This document shows positions 54,910 to 63,802 of a DNA stretch of 64,000 nucleotides, in pieces. Position numbers and translations under genes: made by a program. The stretch covers positions 1 to 64,000 of the forward strand of contig NZ_JACVZE010000010.1 of the NCBI RefSeq assembly GCF_015461805.1, read 5' to 3'. Every line of letters starts with the position of its first letter. Positions within the stretch are counted from its first letter, which is position 1. The notes beneath the pieces were generated by a model that made no database searches, was not told where the DNA came from, and was given only the letters and a program-made list of their open reading frames with translations. Source of the DNA: Pseudomonas pisciculturae (GTDB lineage Bacteria > Pseudomonadota > Gammaproteobacteria > Pseudomonadales > Pseudomonadaceae).

Positions 54910-56142
54910 ATGGAACATATAGGCACGTATGTCATTTACGTCATCATGGTGTGCGCCGTCATTGGCGGGCTGGCATCGGTATTCAGTGCCGAGTCGGAGC
55001 TGGCCAAAGAGTTCAACGCCGGCATCCACAGCATTGGGCCGATTTTCTTGCCCGTCGCGGGCATCATGGCCGCCATTCCCTTCATCACCAGTTTCATCAC
55101 CAAGCTGTTAGCGCCAATTTTTCTGGCGATGGGCTCGGATGCCGGCATTGCCGGGCCGATTTTCATTGCCGCCGACCTGGGTGGTTATCAACTGGCCCAC
55201 GCGTTGTCGCAAAGCCCGGAAGGCTGGATTCTGGGGCTGATCACCGGGTTTCAGTCCGGCTCCACGGTGATTTTCGTGATCCCGGTGGGCCTGGCGATGC
55301 TGGCCAAGGCCGATCACAAATACATGGCGCTGGGCATCATGGCCGGGCTGCTGAGTATCCCCATCAGCATCATCATGATTGCCATGGGCATCGAGTTTCT
55401 GGGGCTGGGTGTGCGGCCGGACATCGCCACCTTTGGTGCGCCGACCCAAGCGCTGCATTTTGACCTGGGCATGCTGGTGCGTAACCTGATGCCGCTGATC
55501 CTGTTCTGCTTCGCCCTGGCTGCCGCGTTGCGCTTCTTGCCCAACCTGATGGTGCAGATTTTCCTGCGTCTGGGCCAAGTGGTGTACGGCGCGGTAACGC
55601 TGGTGCTGGTGGCGTCCATCGTCGAATATTTCACCGGGTTTTTCAGCACGGTGTTCGGCACCTGGGGCTTTGCGCCGATCATCGCCGACAAAGAAGACCA
55701 GTTCCGCGCCCTTGAGATCGCCGGCTACGTGGGCATCATGCTCTGCGGTGCGTTCCCGATGGTCTATCTGATCAAGCGCTTTCTGTCGCGCCCCATCGAA
55801 AAAGCCGCTGCGTTGCTCGGGCTGTCAGCGGTAGGCGCTGCGGGCCTGCTGGCTGCGTCGGCAAACATCCTGGCGATGTTCCGCCTGGTGCAGGACATGC
55901 CACCCAAAGACAAGGTGCTGGTGATCGCCTTTTCGGTGTGCGCCGCGTTCACGTTTGGCGATCACTTGGCCTATTCTGCCAACTTCCAGCCTTCGCTGAT
56001 TGTGCCGTTGATTATCGGTAAACTCGGCGGCGGCCTGCTCGGCATGGCACTTGCTTACTGGTTGGCCGTGCCCAAGGCCCTCGAACTCGGGGAGCAGGAC
56101 CGCAAGCAGCGGTTGCCTGTAGGCACGCCCGAACTGACCTGA
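54910..56142 (+). CDS. eutH: EutH-family ethanolamine-type transporter
   Basis: This 410-residue membrane protein has about eleven hydrophobic segments and EutH family features: FSAESELAKEFNAGIHSIGP near the N terminus, FIAADLGGYQLAHALS and CAAFTFGDHLAYSANFQPSL near the end. EutH is the ethanolamine permease of eut operons. No eutBC or microcompartment genes are here, so the substrate may be a related amino alcohol that the adjacent SDR oxidises. Confidence 0.92.
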   Translation: MEHIGTYVIYVIMVCAVIGGLASVFSAESELAKEFNAGIHSIGPIFLPVAGIMAAIPFITSFITKLLAPIFLAMGSDAGIAGPIFIAADLGGYQLAHALSQSPEGWILGLITGFQSGSTVIFVIPVGLAMLAKADHKYMALGIMAGLLSIPISIIMIAMGIEFLGLGVRPDIATFGAPTQALHFDLGMLVRNLMPLILFCFALAAALRFLPNLMVQIFLRLGQVVYGAVTLVLVASIVEYFTGFFSTVFGTWGFAPIIADKEDQFRALEIAGYVGIMLCGAFPMVYLIKRFLSRPIEKAAALLGLSAVGAAGLLAASANILAMFRLVQDMPPKDKVLVIAFSVCAAFTFGDHLAYSANFQPSLIVPLIIGKLGGGLLGMALAYWLAVPKALELGEQDRKQRLPVGTPELT

Positions 56143-56159
56143 CAAGAAGTGTGGCAACC

Positions 56160-56981
56160 ATGAGAGACGCAGACGCGAAGATGCTCTCGACCCTGATCGG
56201 AGCCGTTGGCACCGATCGCCTGGGGGCGTGCATCGATACAGCGCTGAGAAGCACCCTGGCGTTCGATATGAGTTGTGGCTACCTGTTCCGTTTCAACAGG
56301 TCACCCTTGTTGATCCACAACGGCTACAACCGCTCGGTACCGGAAAAAACCCTGGGTGCCTACCAGCGCGGCGGCTATCTGCTCGACCCATTCTACGTGG
56401 CCTGCATCAACGATCACCCGGCCGGCGTGTGGCGCATGAGCGACCTGGCACCCGACTGTTTCTTTTCTTCGGGGTTTGCCATTTCCCCGGATCTGCACCC
56501 CTGTGTGTCATCCGAACACGGCACGCAGATTGAAGAAATCGGCTTTATCGTGCCGGTGCAGCCCGGCGTCGCAGTGGTGTACTCGCTGATGCGCAACCTG
56601 AAAAATGGCGCGTTTCTATCCTCTGAGATCAAGGCACTGGAAACCCTGGCACCGGTGATCAGCGCCTTGCTGGAGCTGCATTGCCGGCTCAAACACAGCG
56701 ATTTTTACGCCAGTGTGCAACACGGCGATGCACGCTCAGAAGACGCATTTGTGCACATCCTCCAGGGGCAACTGACAGAAACTCAACGCTACATCGCCAA
56801 GCTGATCCTGCAAGGCCATAGCAGTCACTCGATTGCGGCGGTGCTCAATATCAGTGAAGGCACCGTGAAGGTGCATAAACACAACATCTACCAACGGCTC
56901 GACATCTGCACCAATGCCGAGTTGTTCCGCTTGTTTATCGGCTACCTCACCGGGCCGGCCAGCGCCATGTTGGTTGACTGA
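56160..56981 (+). CDS. LuxR family transcriptional regulator
   Basis: This 273-residue protein has a C-terminal LuxR helix-turn-helix (AKLILQGHSSHSIAAVLNIS then EGTVKVHKHNIYQRL) and an N-terminal domain of about 200 residues with no recognised acyl-homoserine lactone signature. It is 17 bases from the EutH stop, so it is likely co-transcribed and may control the cluster. Its 3' end overlaps the convergent LysR gene by 35 bases. Confidence 0.88.
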   Translation: MRDADAKMLSTLIGAVGTDRLGACIDTALRSTLAFDMSCGYLFRFNRSPLLIHNGYNRSVPEKTLGAYQRGGYLLDPFYVACINDHPAGVWRMSDLAPDCFFSSGFAISPDLHPCVSSEHGTQIEEIGFIVPVQPGVAVVYSLMRNLKNGAFLSSEIKALETLAPVISALLELHCRLKHSDFYASVQHGDARSEDAFVHILQGQLTETQRYIAKLILQGHSSHSIAAVLNISEGTVKVHKHNIYQRLDICTNAELFRLFIGYLTGPASAMLVD

Positions 56982-57867
56982 GGTGCTCGGCGAAAAAATC
57001 CGAGAGCGCCTTGATCTTCATCGGCCGGCTACGGGCCGAGGGGGTGACGAAATACAAACCGCCCGTGGCCATTTTCCACTGCGGTAGAAGCACTTCCAGG
57101 CGCCCATCCGCCAGGTATTCACTGGCGATGAATTCCGGCAGTTCGGCAATCGCCAGACCGTCGAGCAGCACCGGTAGCAGTGCTTCGGAGTTGGTCACTC
57201 GCAGCGGGCCATTGGGCGTCACATCTTCGGCGCTGCCGTCGTCGTGGGTAAATCGCCAGACCTGGCTGCGTGCACGGTAGGCGTAACTCATGCACGCGCG
57301 CGCGCTCAGTTCCCGTGGGTGAGCGGGGCGCCCGTTAGCGTCGAGATAGGCGGGCGCAGCGACCAGGTATTGGGTGACGGCACATAAGTGTCGCGCTACC
57401 AGGGAAGAGTCGGGCAGGGTGGCGATGCGCAACGCCGCATCGAAGCCGTCGGCGATCAAGTCGACCGAGGCGTCCGAGAGGTGCAAGTCCACCGTCAACT
57501 CCGGGTACAGCGCCATCAACTTAGGCAGCAACGGCGCCACCCAGCGCACACCAAACGCCATCGGCACCGCCAGCCGCACATGCCCGCGTGGTTGCACCGA
57601 CAGTTCGCGGGCGTCGCTTTCCACCTGCTCGGCCTGTCGATACACCTCACCGGCCCTGGCCGCCATGCTGATGCCGAACTCGGTCAACGCCAGTTGCCGC
57701 GACGTGCGGTTGAACAAGCGCCCGCCCAGGCGCTCTTCCAAACGCGCCACCGCCCGCGACACGGTGGGCACGGACACGCCCATCAGCCGCGCCGCCGCTG
57801 CGAATGAACCTTCCTCTGCCACTTTGGCAAACATGGCCAAGCCTTCGAAATCCGGGAGTTTGCTCAT
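56947..57867 (-). CDS. LysR family transcriptional regulator
   Basis: This 306-residue LysR protein has the HTH region LAMFAKVAEEGSFAAAARLM then SVPTVSRAVARLEERLGGRL and a typical effector domain. The start at 57867 begins MSKLPDFEGLAMF; the upstream extension lacks the family pattern. It is divergent from the SDR gene at 57977 with 109 bases between starts, and probably controls it. Confidence 0.92.
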   Translation of the reverse strand: MSKLPDFEGLAMFAKVAEEGSFAAAARLMGVSVPTVSRAVARLEERLGGRLFNRTSRQLALTEFGISMAARAGEVYRQAEQVESDARELSVQPRGHVRLAVPMAFGVRWVAPLLPKLMALYPELTVDLHLSDASVDLIADGFDAALRIATLPDSSLVARHLCAVTQYLVAAPAYLDANGRPAHPRELSARACMSYAYRARSQVWRFTHDDGSAEDVTPNGPLRVTNSEALLPVLLDGLAIAELPEFIASEYLADGRLEVLLPQWKMATGGLYFVTPSARSRPMKIKALSDFFAEHLSQPTWRWPAR

Positions 57868-57976
57868 TTCAAATCTGCAACGATGAGTTTCAGATGATTC
57901 TATTTTGAAAGTAGTGGGCCGTCGATATGCTTCTCCCACACCGCAACAACTTACCTACCGAAAAGAGGAAAACATC

Positions 57977-58729
57977 ATGGCTCGCAAACTCGAAGGCAAA
58001 ATCGCACTGGTTACCGGCGGCACCACTGGCATCGGCCTGGCCACCGCCCACCGCTTCGCCGCTGAAGGCGCCCACGTCTACATCACTGGCCGCCGTCGCG
58101 CCGAACTGGATGCCGCTGTCGCCCTGGTGGGCAACGCCACTGGCGTGCAGGTGGATTCGACCCAGTTGGATCAACTGGACGCACTGTACGAACAGATCCA
58201 AGGTAGCCACGGCCACCTCGACGTTCTGTTCGCCAACGCTGGCGGAGGTTCCATGTTGCCCCTGGGTGAGATCACCGAAGACCACTTCGACGCCACCTTC
58301 GACCGCAATGTAAAAAGCGTACTGTTTACCGTACAAAAAGCCTTGCCCCTGCTGGCCAAGAACGCCTCGGTGATCCTTACCGGCTCCACTGCCGCCAGTG
58401 CTGGCACTCCGGCCTTCAGTGTGTACGCCGCGTCCAAGGCCGCCGTGCGCTCCTTTGCCCGTAACTGGATCCTCGACCTCAAAGACCGCCACGTACGCAT
58501 CAACACCATCAGCCCCGGCGCCACCCGCACCCCGGGCCTGGTCGACCTGGCCGGCCCCGACGCCGCACAGCAACAAGGCTTGCTCGACTACCTGGCCTCG
58601 CAGATCCCAATGGGCCGCGTGGGCGAACCCGAAGAAATCGCCGCTGCTGCGCTGTTCCTGGCGTCGGACGATGCGAGTTTCGTCAACGGGATCGAGTTGT
58701 TCGTCGACGGTGGCCAGCAGCAAGTCTGA
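57977..58729 (+). CDS. SDR family oxidoreductase
   Basis: This 250-residue protein has VTGGTTGIGLATAHRF as cofactor site and LFANAGGGS. The catalytic Ser is in ILTGSTAAS, with Tyr and Lys in VYAASKAAV. It has the complete C-terminal GRVGEPEEIAAAALFLASDD. AGAGGA lies 9 bases before the ATG. The divergent LysR regulator suggests inducible expression. Substrate unknown. Confidence 0.92.
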   Translation: MARKLEGKIALVTGGTTGIGLATAHRFAAEGAHVYITGRRRAELDAAVALVGNATGVQVDSTQLDQLDALYEQIQGSHGHLDVLFANAGGGSMLPLGEITEDHFDATFDRNVKSVLFTVQKALPLLAKNASVILTGSTAASAGTPAFSVYAASKAAVRSFARNWILDLKDRHVRINTISPGATRTPGLVDLAGPDAAQQQGLLDYLASQIPMGRVGEPEEIAAAALFLASDDASFVNGIELFVDGGQQQV

Positions 58730-58740
58730 GCCGGGTCACG

Positions 58741-58838
58741 TGTGACGAGGGAGCTTGCTCCCGTTGGATTGCGCAGCAATCCCAGTCTAAAAACTGGGGC
58801 CGCTTCGCAGCCCAGCGCGAGCAAGCTCCCTCGCCACA
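58741..58838. repeat. REPIN doublet (GAGGGAGCTTGCTC type)
   Basis: CGAGGGAGCTTGCTC (58746-58760) and its complement (58819-58833) form the outer arms, with further inverted segments between (GATTGC, CAGTC/ACTGG). It is an inverted REP pair of a different subtype from that at 61005. It lies between the SDR and treS. Confidence 0.85.
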
Positions 58839-58920
58839 GTTACATTGCAATGCAACGAATGGCCCGCCACACCCCTCATATGTCTACTAGCGACTTTTCA
58901 AGACCACGGGGACAGGGCTT

Positions 58921-60987
58921 ATGACAGCGGCTGAAAACAACCATGTGAACTGGCTGGTAGAACAGTCGATGCTCTACGCAGCACGCCAGCGCGCCAAGCT
59001 CTATTCGGGCCAGGGTCGGTTGTGGCAACAGCCTTATGCGCATACCCGCCCACGGGACGCCACGGCGTTATCGTCGGTGTGGTTCACCGCCTACCCCGCG
59101 TCGATCGTGACCCGCGAAGGCGGTACGGTGCTGGAGGCCCTGGGCGACGAAACCCTGTGGCATGCGCTGTCGAAGATCGGTATTCAGGGCATCCATAACG
59201 GCCCTCTGAAGAAATCCGGTGGCCTCAGTGGCACGCGGCATACGCCGACTATCGACGGCAATTTCGACCGCATCAGCTTTGAAATTGATCCCGAGCTGGG
59301 CACCGAAGCCCAATTGCAGGCGATGACGCGCATGGCAGCGGCCCACAATGCGGTGATCATTGACGACGTGATCCCGTCCCACACCGGCAAGGGCGCTGAC
59401 TTTCGCCTGGCCGAGATGGCGTACGAGGACTATCCCGGCCTGTACCACATGGTAGAGATCCGCGAAGAAGACTGGCCTTTGCTGCCAGATGTCGCCGAAG
59501 GCCGTGACGCGCAGAACCTCAGCCCGTTGCAGGTGGATGCATTGCGCGACAAGCATTACATCGTCGGCCAACTGCAACGGGTGATCTTTTTCGAACCCGG
59601 CGTGAAGGAAACCGACTGGAGCACCACGCCGGTTGTGGTTGGCGTGGATGGCAAGCCGCGTCGCTGGGTATACCTGCATTACTTCAAGGAAGGCCAGCCG
59701 TCACTGAACTGGCTGGACCCCACCTTCGCCGCGCAACAGATGATCATCGGTGACGCCCTGCATGCCATCGACGTGATGGGCGCCAAGATCCTGCGCCTGG
59801 ATGCCAATGGCTTTCTGGGTGTGGAGCGCAAGCTCGACGGCACAGCGTGGTCCGAAAGCCACCCGCTGTCGATCACCGGCAACCAGCTGATTGGCGGGGC
59901 GATTCGCAAGGCCGGTGGTTTCAGCTTCCAGGAATTGAACCTCACGGTGGACGACATTGCCGCGATGTCCCACGGCGGTGCTGACCTGTCCTATGACTTC
60001 ATCACCCGGCCGGCTTACCAGCATGCGCTGTTGATGGGCGACACCGAGTTCTTGCGCCTGATGCTTCGCCAGATGCACAGCCTGGGCATCGACCCAGGCT
60101 CGTTGATCCACGCGTTGCAGAATCACGATGAGCTCACGTTGGAACTGGTGCACTTCTGGACGCTGCATGCCCACGACACCTTCCTGTACCAGGGTCAGAC
60201 TTTCCCCGGCAATATCTTGCGCGAGCACATCCGCGAGCAGATGTACGAACGCCTGGCGGGCGAGCATGCTCCGTACAACCTCAAGTTCGTGACCAATGGA
60301 GTGTCGTGCACCACCGCCAGCATTATTACGGCGGCGTTGGGTATTCGAGACCTGGAGGCGATCACCCAGGCCGATATTCAACAGATTCGGCAGATTCACC
60401 TGCTGCTGGTGATGTACAACGCGATGCAGCCTGGGGTGTTTGCCTTGTCCGGCTGGGATTTAGTCGGTGCGCTGCCGTTGGCGGCCGATGAGGTCGGGCA
60501 TTTGATGCAGGACGGTGATACCCGCTGGGTGCATCGCGGGGCTTACGACTTGGTGGACTTGAACCCGGAGGCTGAACTGTCCGCCGGGCACATGCCACGC
60601 GCCAGAACCTTATATGGCAGCCTGAACAGCCAACTTCAGGACCCGGATTCCTTTGCCTCGCAACTGCAAAAAATCCTCGCGGTGCGCCGCGCTTACGACA
60701 TCGCCGCCAGCCGCCAGATTCTGGTGCCGGACGTGCAGCACCCAGGGCTGTTAGTGATGGTTCACGAATTGCCTGCGGGCAAAGGTACGCAAATCACGGC
60801 GTTGAATTTCGGCGCTGCGCCGATCACTGAAACCCTGCACCTGCCGGACATTGCCGCCGGGTTGGTGGTGGACATCATCAATGAGCGGGTTGAGGGGGAT
60901 TTGACGGCAGAAGGGGAGTTCACCATTACGCTGGATGCGTACGAAGGACTGGCGCTACGGGTTATCAGCAGCGCTCCAATGGTGTGA
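58921..60987 (+). CDS. treS: Trehalose synthase (GH13, P. stutzeri type)
   Basis: This 688-residue enzyme is very close in length and sequence to the P. stutzeri trehalose synthase that I remember. The GH13 catalytic residues are Asp294 (LRLDANGFLG), Glu338 (FSFQELNLT) and Asp403 (QNHDELTLEL), with FVTNGVSCTTASII further on. It interconverts maltose and trehalose, giving osmoprotection or glycogen-linked metabolism. No treY/treZ/glg genes are adjacent. Confidence 0.92.
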   Translation: MTAAENNHVNWLVEQSMLYAARQRAKLYSGQGRLWQQPYAHTRPRDATALSSVWFTAYPASIVTREGGTVLEALGDETLWHALSKIGIQGIHNGPLKKSGGLSGTRHTPTIDGNFDRISFEIDPELGTEAQLQAMTRMAAAHNAVIIDDVIPSHTGKGADFRLAEMAYEDYPGLYHMVEIREEDWPLLPDVAEGRDAQNLSPLQVDALRDKHYIVGQLQRVIFFEPGVKETDWSTTPVVVGVDGKPRRWVYLHYFKEGQPSLNWLDPTFAAQQMIIGDALHAIDVMGAKILRLDANGFLGVERKLDGTAWSESHPLSITGNQLIGGAIRKAGGFSFQELNLTVDDIAAMSHGGADLSYDFITRPAYQHALLMGDTEFLRLMLRQMHSLGIDPGSLIHALQNHDELTLELVHFWTLHAHDTFLYQGQTFPGNILREHIREQMYERLAGEHAPYNLKFVTNGVSCTTASIITAALGIRDLEAITQADIQQIRQIHLLLVMYNAMQPGVFALSGWDLVGALPLAADEVGHLMQDGDTRWVHRGAYDLVDLNPEAELSAGHMPRARTLYGSLNSQLQDPDSFASQLQKILAVRRAYDIAASRQILVPDVQHPGLLVMVHELPAGKGTQITALNFGAAPITETLHLPDIAAGLVVDIINERVEGDLTAEGEFTITLDAYEGLALRVISSAPMV

Positions 60988-61004
60988 CCGAACGCGGTCA
61001 AAAA

Positions 61005-61076
61005 TGTGGGAGCTGGCTTGCCTGCGATAGCGGTGTGTCAGCCACCACCGCTATCGCAGGCAAGCCAGCTCCCACA
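61005..61076. repeat. Perfect REPIN (GTGGGAGCTGGCTTGCC type)
   Basis: A 29-bp arm (61005-61033) and its exact complement (61048-61076) enclose 14 bases. It begins TGTGGGAGCTGGCTTGCCTG and lies between the convergent treS and the BamE-like gene, where it can act as a terminator for both. Confidence 0.95.
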
Positions 61077-61093
61077 GGGTTCAGCGCAAACCT

Positions 61094-61480
61094 TTAGAGG
61101 CCCGCAGCGTTGATCAGCGGGTTACCGCTCTGCCCAGGCGTACCACCGGATTTGTAGGCGTTGACCACCACGCCTCGCTTGTCGAATTCCACCACGGTGT
61201 TCTCAAACTTGTTCGGCTGGAACGGCAGGGCCGGGATCAGCGTGTAAGTGTAGGTCCACACTTCCTTGCCCATGATCTCGGCTTTCTGCGGCGGGTTGCC
61301 GATGGCGGCGATGACATCGGCCTGGCGGGTCTTGCCTTTCTGGAACGCGTCGACTTGCTGCTGGCTCACGTAGGTGCCGGTGCTGTAGTCGAGTTTGGAG
61401 GTGACTTTCTTGGCGGCGGCGCAACCACTGAGCAGCGCCACGCTGAGGGCGGCGGCGGCGAAAATGCTGACTTTGTTCAA
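61094..61480 (-). CDS. BamE/SmpA-like lipoprotein (TTG start)
   Basis: This lipoprotein has 128 residues from the TTG at 61480, with signal NKVSIFAAAALSVALLSGC. The SmpA/BamE-like fold follows: YVSQQQVDAFQKGKTRQADV, then AIGNPPQKAEIMGKEVWTYT. The TTG is preferred over ATG at 61513 because it gives a standard lipoprotein signal and has AAGGGA upstream. It is not the BamE of the outer-membrane machine itself, judging by length and text, but a paralogue. Confidence 0.8.
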   Translation of the reverse strand: MNKVSIFAAAALSVALLSGCAAAKKVTSKLDYSTGTYVSQQQVDAFQKGKTRQADVIAAIGNPPQKAEIMGKEVWTYTYTLIPALPFQPNKFENTVVEFDKRGVVVNAYKSGGTPGQSGNPLINAAGL

Positions 61481-61584
61481 ACGATTAATTCCCTTTGACG
61501 TGCGGGTGTGCATGATAGCGAAGTGATGCTATTGGCCGCGAATCCTAAAGGCTTTTATCCATAAAGTCATCTGTAATGCTTGTG

Positions 61585-62268
61585 CTAGAGCGGTTGTAGC
61601 TGAAACCGGTAACCCACCCCGTACAACGACTCAATCGGCGTTTCCCCAGGGCAGGCCTGTTCCAGCTTGCGTCGCAGGTTGCGGATATGGCTGTCCACCG
61701 TGCGGTCAGTGACCACGCGGTGGTCGGAGTAGATTTGGTCCAGCAATTGGTCGCGGGAAAATACCCGGCTGGGGCTGCGGGCGAAGGTGTTGAGCAGGCG
61801 CAGTTCAAGGGGCGTGAGGTCCAGGGCGATACCGTCGAGGGTGGCCAGGTATTGCGCCTCGTCGAGCACCAGGCGCGGCGCCGCACTGTTCAGCAGTTGT
61901 GGGCCACGGCGCAGAATGGCCTTGACCCTGGCCACCACTTCACGCGGGCTGAAGGGTTTGCAGATGTAGTCGTCGGCGCCCAGTTCAAGGCCCAGCAGGC
62001 GGTCCACTTCTTCGACGCGGGCGGTGATCATGATGATTGGCACCGCGCTGAAGCCGCGCAGGTCCTGGCACAGTTGCATGCCATCGCGGCCTGGCAGCAT
62101 CAGGTCCAGCAGGATCAGCTTGGGGTCGTGGGCGCGCACAGCGGGCACCACTTGCAGGCCGTTGTCCAGGCACAGGGTCTGGTAGCCGGCGGAGATCAGG
62201 TAGTCCTGCATCAGCGCGGCGAGCTTGGGTTCGTCTTCGACAATCAGGATCGGGCGTTCATCGTGCAT
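61585..62268 (-). CDS. baeR: BaeR-like OmpR-family response regulator
   Basis: This 227-residue regulator has receiver Asp55 (LILLDLMLPGRDG) and a winged-helix output domain with the BaeR hallmark YSDHRVVTDRTVDSHIRNLR. It pairs with the kinase 3 bases upstream in the same transcript. BaeSR systems respond to envelope stress and drive RND efflux genes; the RND adaptor gene starting at 63803 is a likely target. Confidence 0.9.
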   Translation of the reverse strand: MHDERPILIVEDEPKLAALMQDYLISAGYQTLCLDNGLQVVPAVRAHDPKLILLDLMLPGRDGMQLCQDLRGFSAVPIIMITARVEEVDRLLGLELGADDYICKPFSPREVVARVKAILRRGPQLLNSAAPRLVLDEAQYLATLDGIALDLTPLELRLLNTFARSPSRVFSRDQLLDQIYSDHRVVTDRTVDSHIRNLRRKLEQACPGETPIESLYGVGYRFQLQPL

Positions 62269-62271
62269 GGC

Positions 62272-63657
62272 TTACAGGCTCCGGGGCAGGCGCAGGGTCA
62301 GCCACAGGCCGCCGAGCGGCGAATGATCGGCTTGCAGGCTGCCATCGTGGGCCAAGGCGATGCTGCGACAGATCGCCAGGCCCAGGCCCGCGCCGCCACT
62401 CTCGCGGTTGCGGGAGGATTCGCCCCGGTAGAAGCGCTCGAATAGCTTCGGCAATTGGCTCGCCGACACGCCGGGGCCGGAGTCGAGAAAGTCGACCCGT
62501 ACGGCGTCGCGCTCAACGCCGACACTGATGCGCAATGTGCCGTTTGCATCGGTGTAGCGCACAGCGTTTTCCAGCAGATTGGAGAATAACTGTTGCAAGC
62601 GATTGGCATCCGCCAGCACTTCCAAAGGAGTGTGCGGCAGCGCCAACTCGATCTGCAACGGTCGCGCAGCGAAGCGCTCCTGGTACATCGCGACGCTGTG
62701 TTCGAGCAAATCGTTAAGCACGCACGGGGCCTTGCGATAGGTCAGGGCGCCGATATCTGCCAGCGACAGCTCGTATAGATCATCCACCAACTTGCTGAGC
62801 ATGCTGACCTCGCCTTGCAGCGACTTCATGGAGTGAGTGTCGAGGGTGCGCACGCCGTCTTCAATGGCCTCTAACTCGCCGCGCAGCACCGAAAGCGGCG
62901 TACGCAGTTCATGAGACACATCGGCCATGAATTCGCGGCGCATCTGTTCGTTGCGCTCCAGGGTGTAGGCGAGCTGGTTGAAGTCCCGGGCCAATTGTCC
63001 CACTTCATCATTGGACGCCACTGCGACCCGGCTGCTGTAGTCGCCACTGGCCAAACGGTGAGTGGCTGCGGCAACGCGCTTGACCGGCTCAAGCAAGGTG
63101 CGGGCGATCCACCAGGCGATCAGCATCGCCAAAAGCAATGAAAACAGGCCCATGACCAGGCTGGTACGAAACTGGTACTGCTGAAAACGTTCGCCCCCGG
63201 CTTCGGTCACGCTCTGAAATGGCGTCACGGCCAGCCAGCCAACGGTTTTACCGGCCACGACAATGGGCAGCGCCAGGGCGTCATCACCAATGGCGGGGTA
63301 ACCGGTGACACGTTTTTTGTCTTTATCGAGCAGGGCGATGCGAAACAGCGCACCTGTCAGGTCCGAAATCTGCGGGGTTCTTAAGTCGCGCACGGCCTGT
63401 TGCTCACCGGGCTCAGGGCGCATCACCTCAAACCAGCGATCGGGTTGGTTGCGAAAGAACTCCCAACTGCCCTCGCGCTCATACGCGGCGGCCAGGCGCG
63501 GCAGCACTGGCGCCATGCGCTCAAGCGCCTGTTCATTGATATAGCCGAGAAAGCCACGGCCAAAACTCCAACTGGTGGCCACCCCCATGCTGAGGATGAC
63601 CAGCAACACGCCGGCCAGTACCGCGACAAACAACTTGGTGGAAATACTCAGCTTCAT
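62272..63657 (-). CDS. baeS: BaeS-like sensor histidine kinase
   Basis: This 461-residue kinase has TM1 (about 9-30), a periplasmic sensor of about 135 residues, TM2 (about 167-186) and HAMP. The H-box has His249 (ADVSHELRTPLS). The ATPase domain has NLLENAVRYT, DSGPGVS and SGGAGLGLAI. It phosphorylates the adjacent BaeR-like regulator. It is divergent from the RND adaptor gene. Confidence 0.92.
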   Translation of the reverse strand: MKLSISTKLFVAVLAGVLLVILSMGVATSWSFGRGFLGYINEQALERMAPVLPRLAAAYEREGSWEFFRNQPDRWFEVMRPEPGEQQAVRDLRTPQISDLTGALFRIALLDKDKKRVTGYPAIGDDALALPIVVAGKTVGWLAVTPFQSVTEAGGERFQQYQFRTSLVMGLFSLLLAMLIAWWIARTLLEPVKRVAAATHRLASGDYSSRVAVASNDEVGQLARDFNQLAYTLERNEQMRREFMADVSHELRTPLSVLRGELEAIEDGVRTLDTHSMKSLQGEVSMLSKLVDDLYELSLADIGALTYRKAPCVLNDLLEHSVAMYQERFAARPLQIELALPHTPLEVLADANRLQQLFSNLLENAVRYTDANGTLRISVGVERDAVRVDFLDSGPGVSASQLPKLFERFYRGESSRNRESGGAGLGLAICRSIALAHDGSLQADHSPLGGLWLTLRLPRSL

Positions 63658-63802
63658 GAACAGGGCCGTAGAAAAGGGACGCGACCATTTAGGCCCCCGC
63701 GCGCAAAAGATTCAACCCAGCCGGGCAATCTTCAATTTTCCTGCACATTTGGCTCGCAGCATAAGGGTAAGGCTAGCGCCATCCCGTTTTGCAGAGGCAG
63801 AT

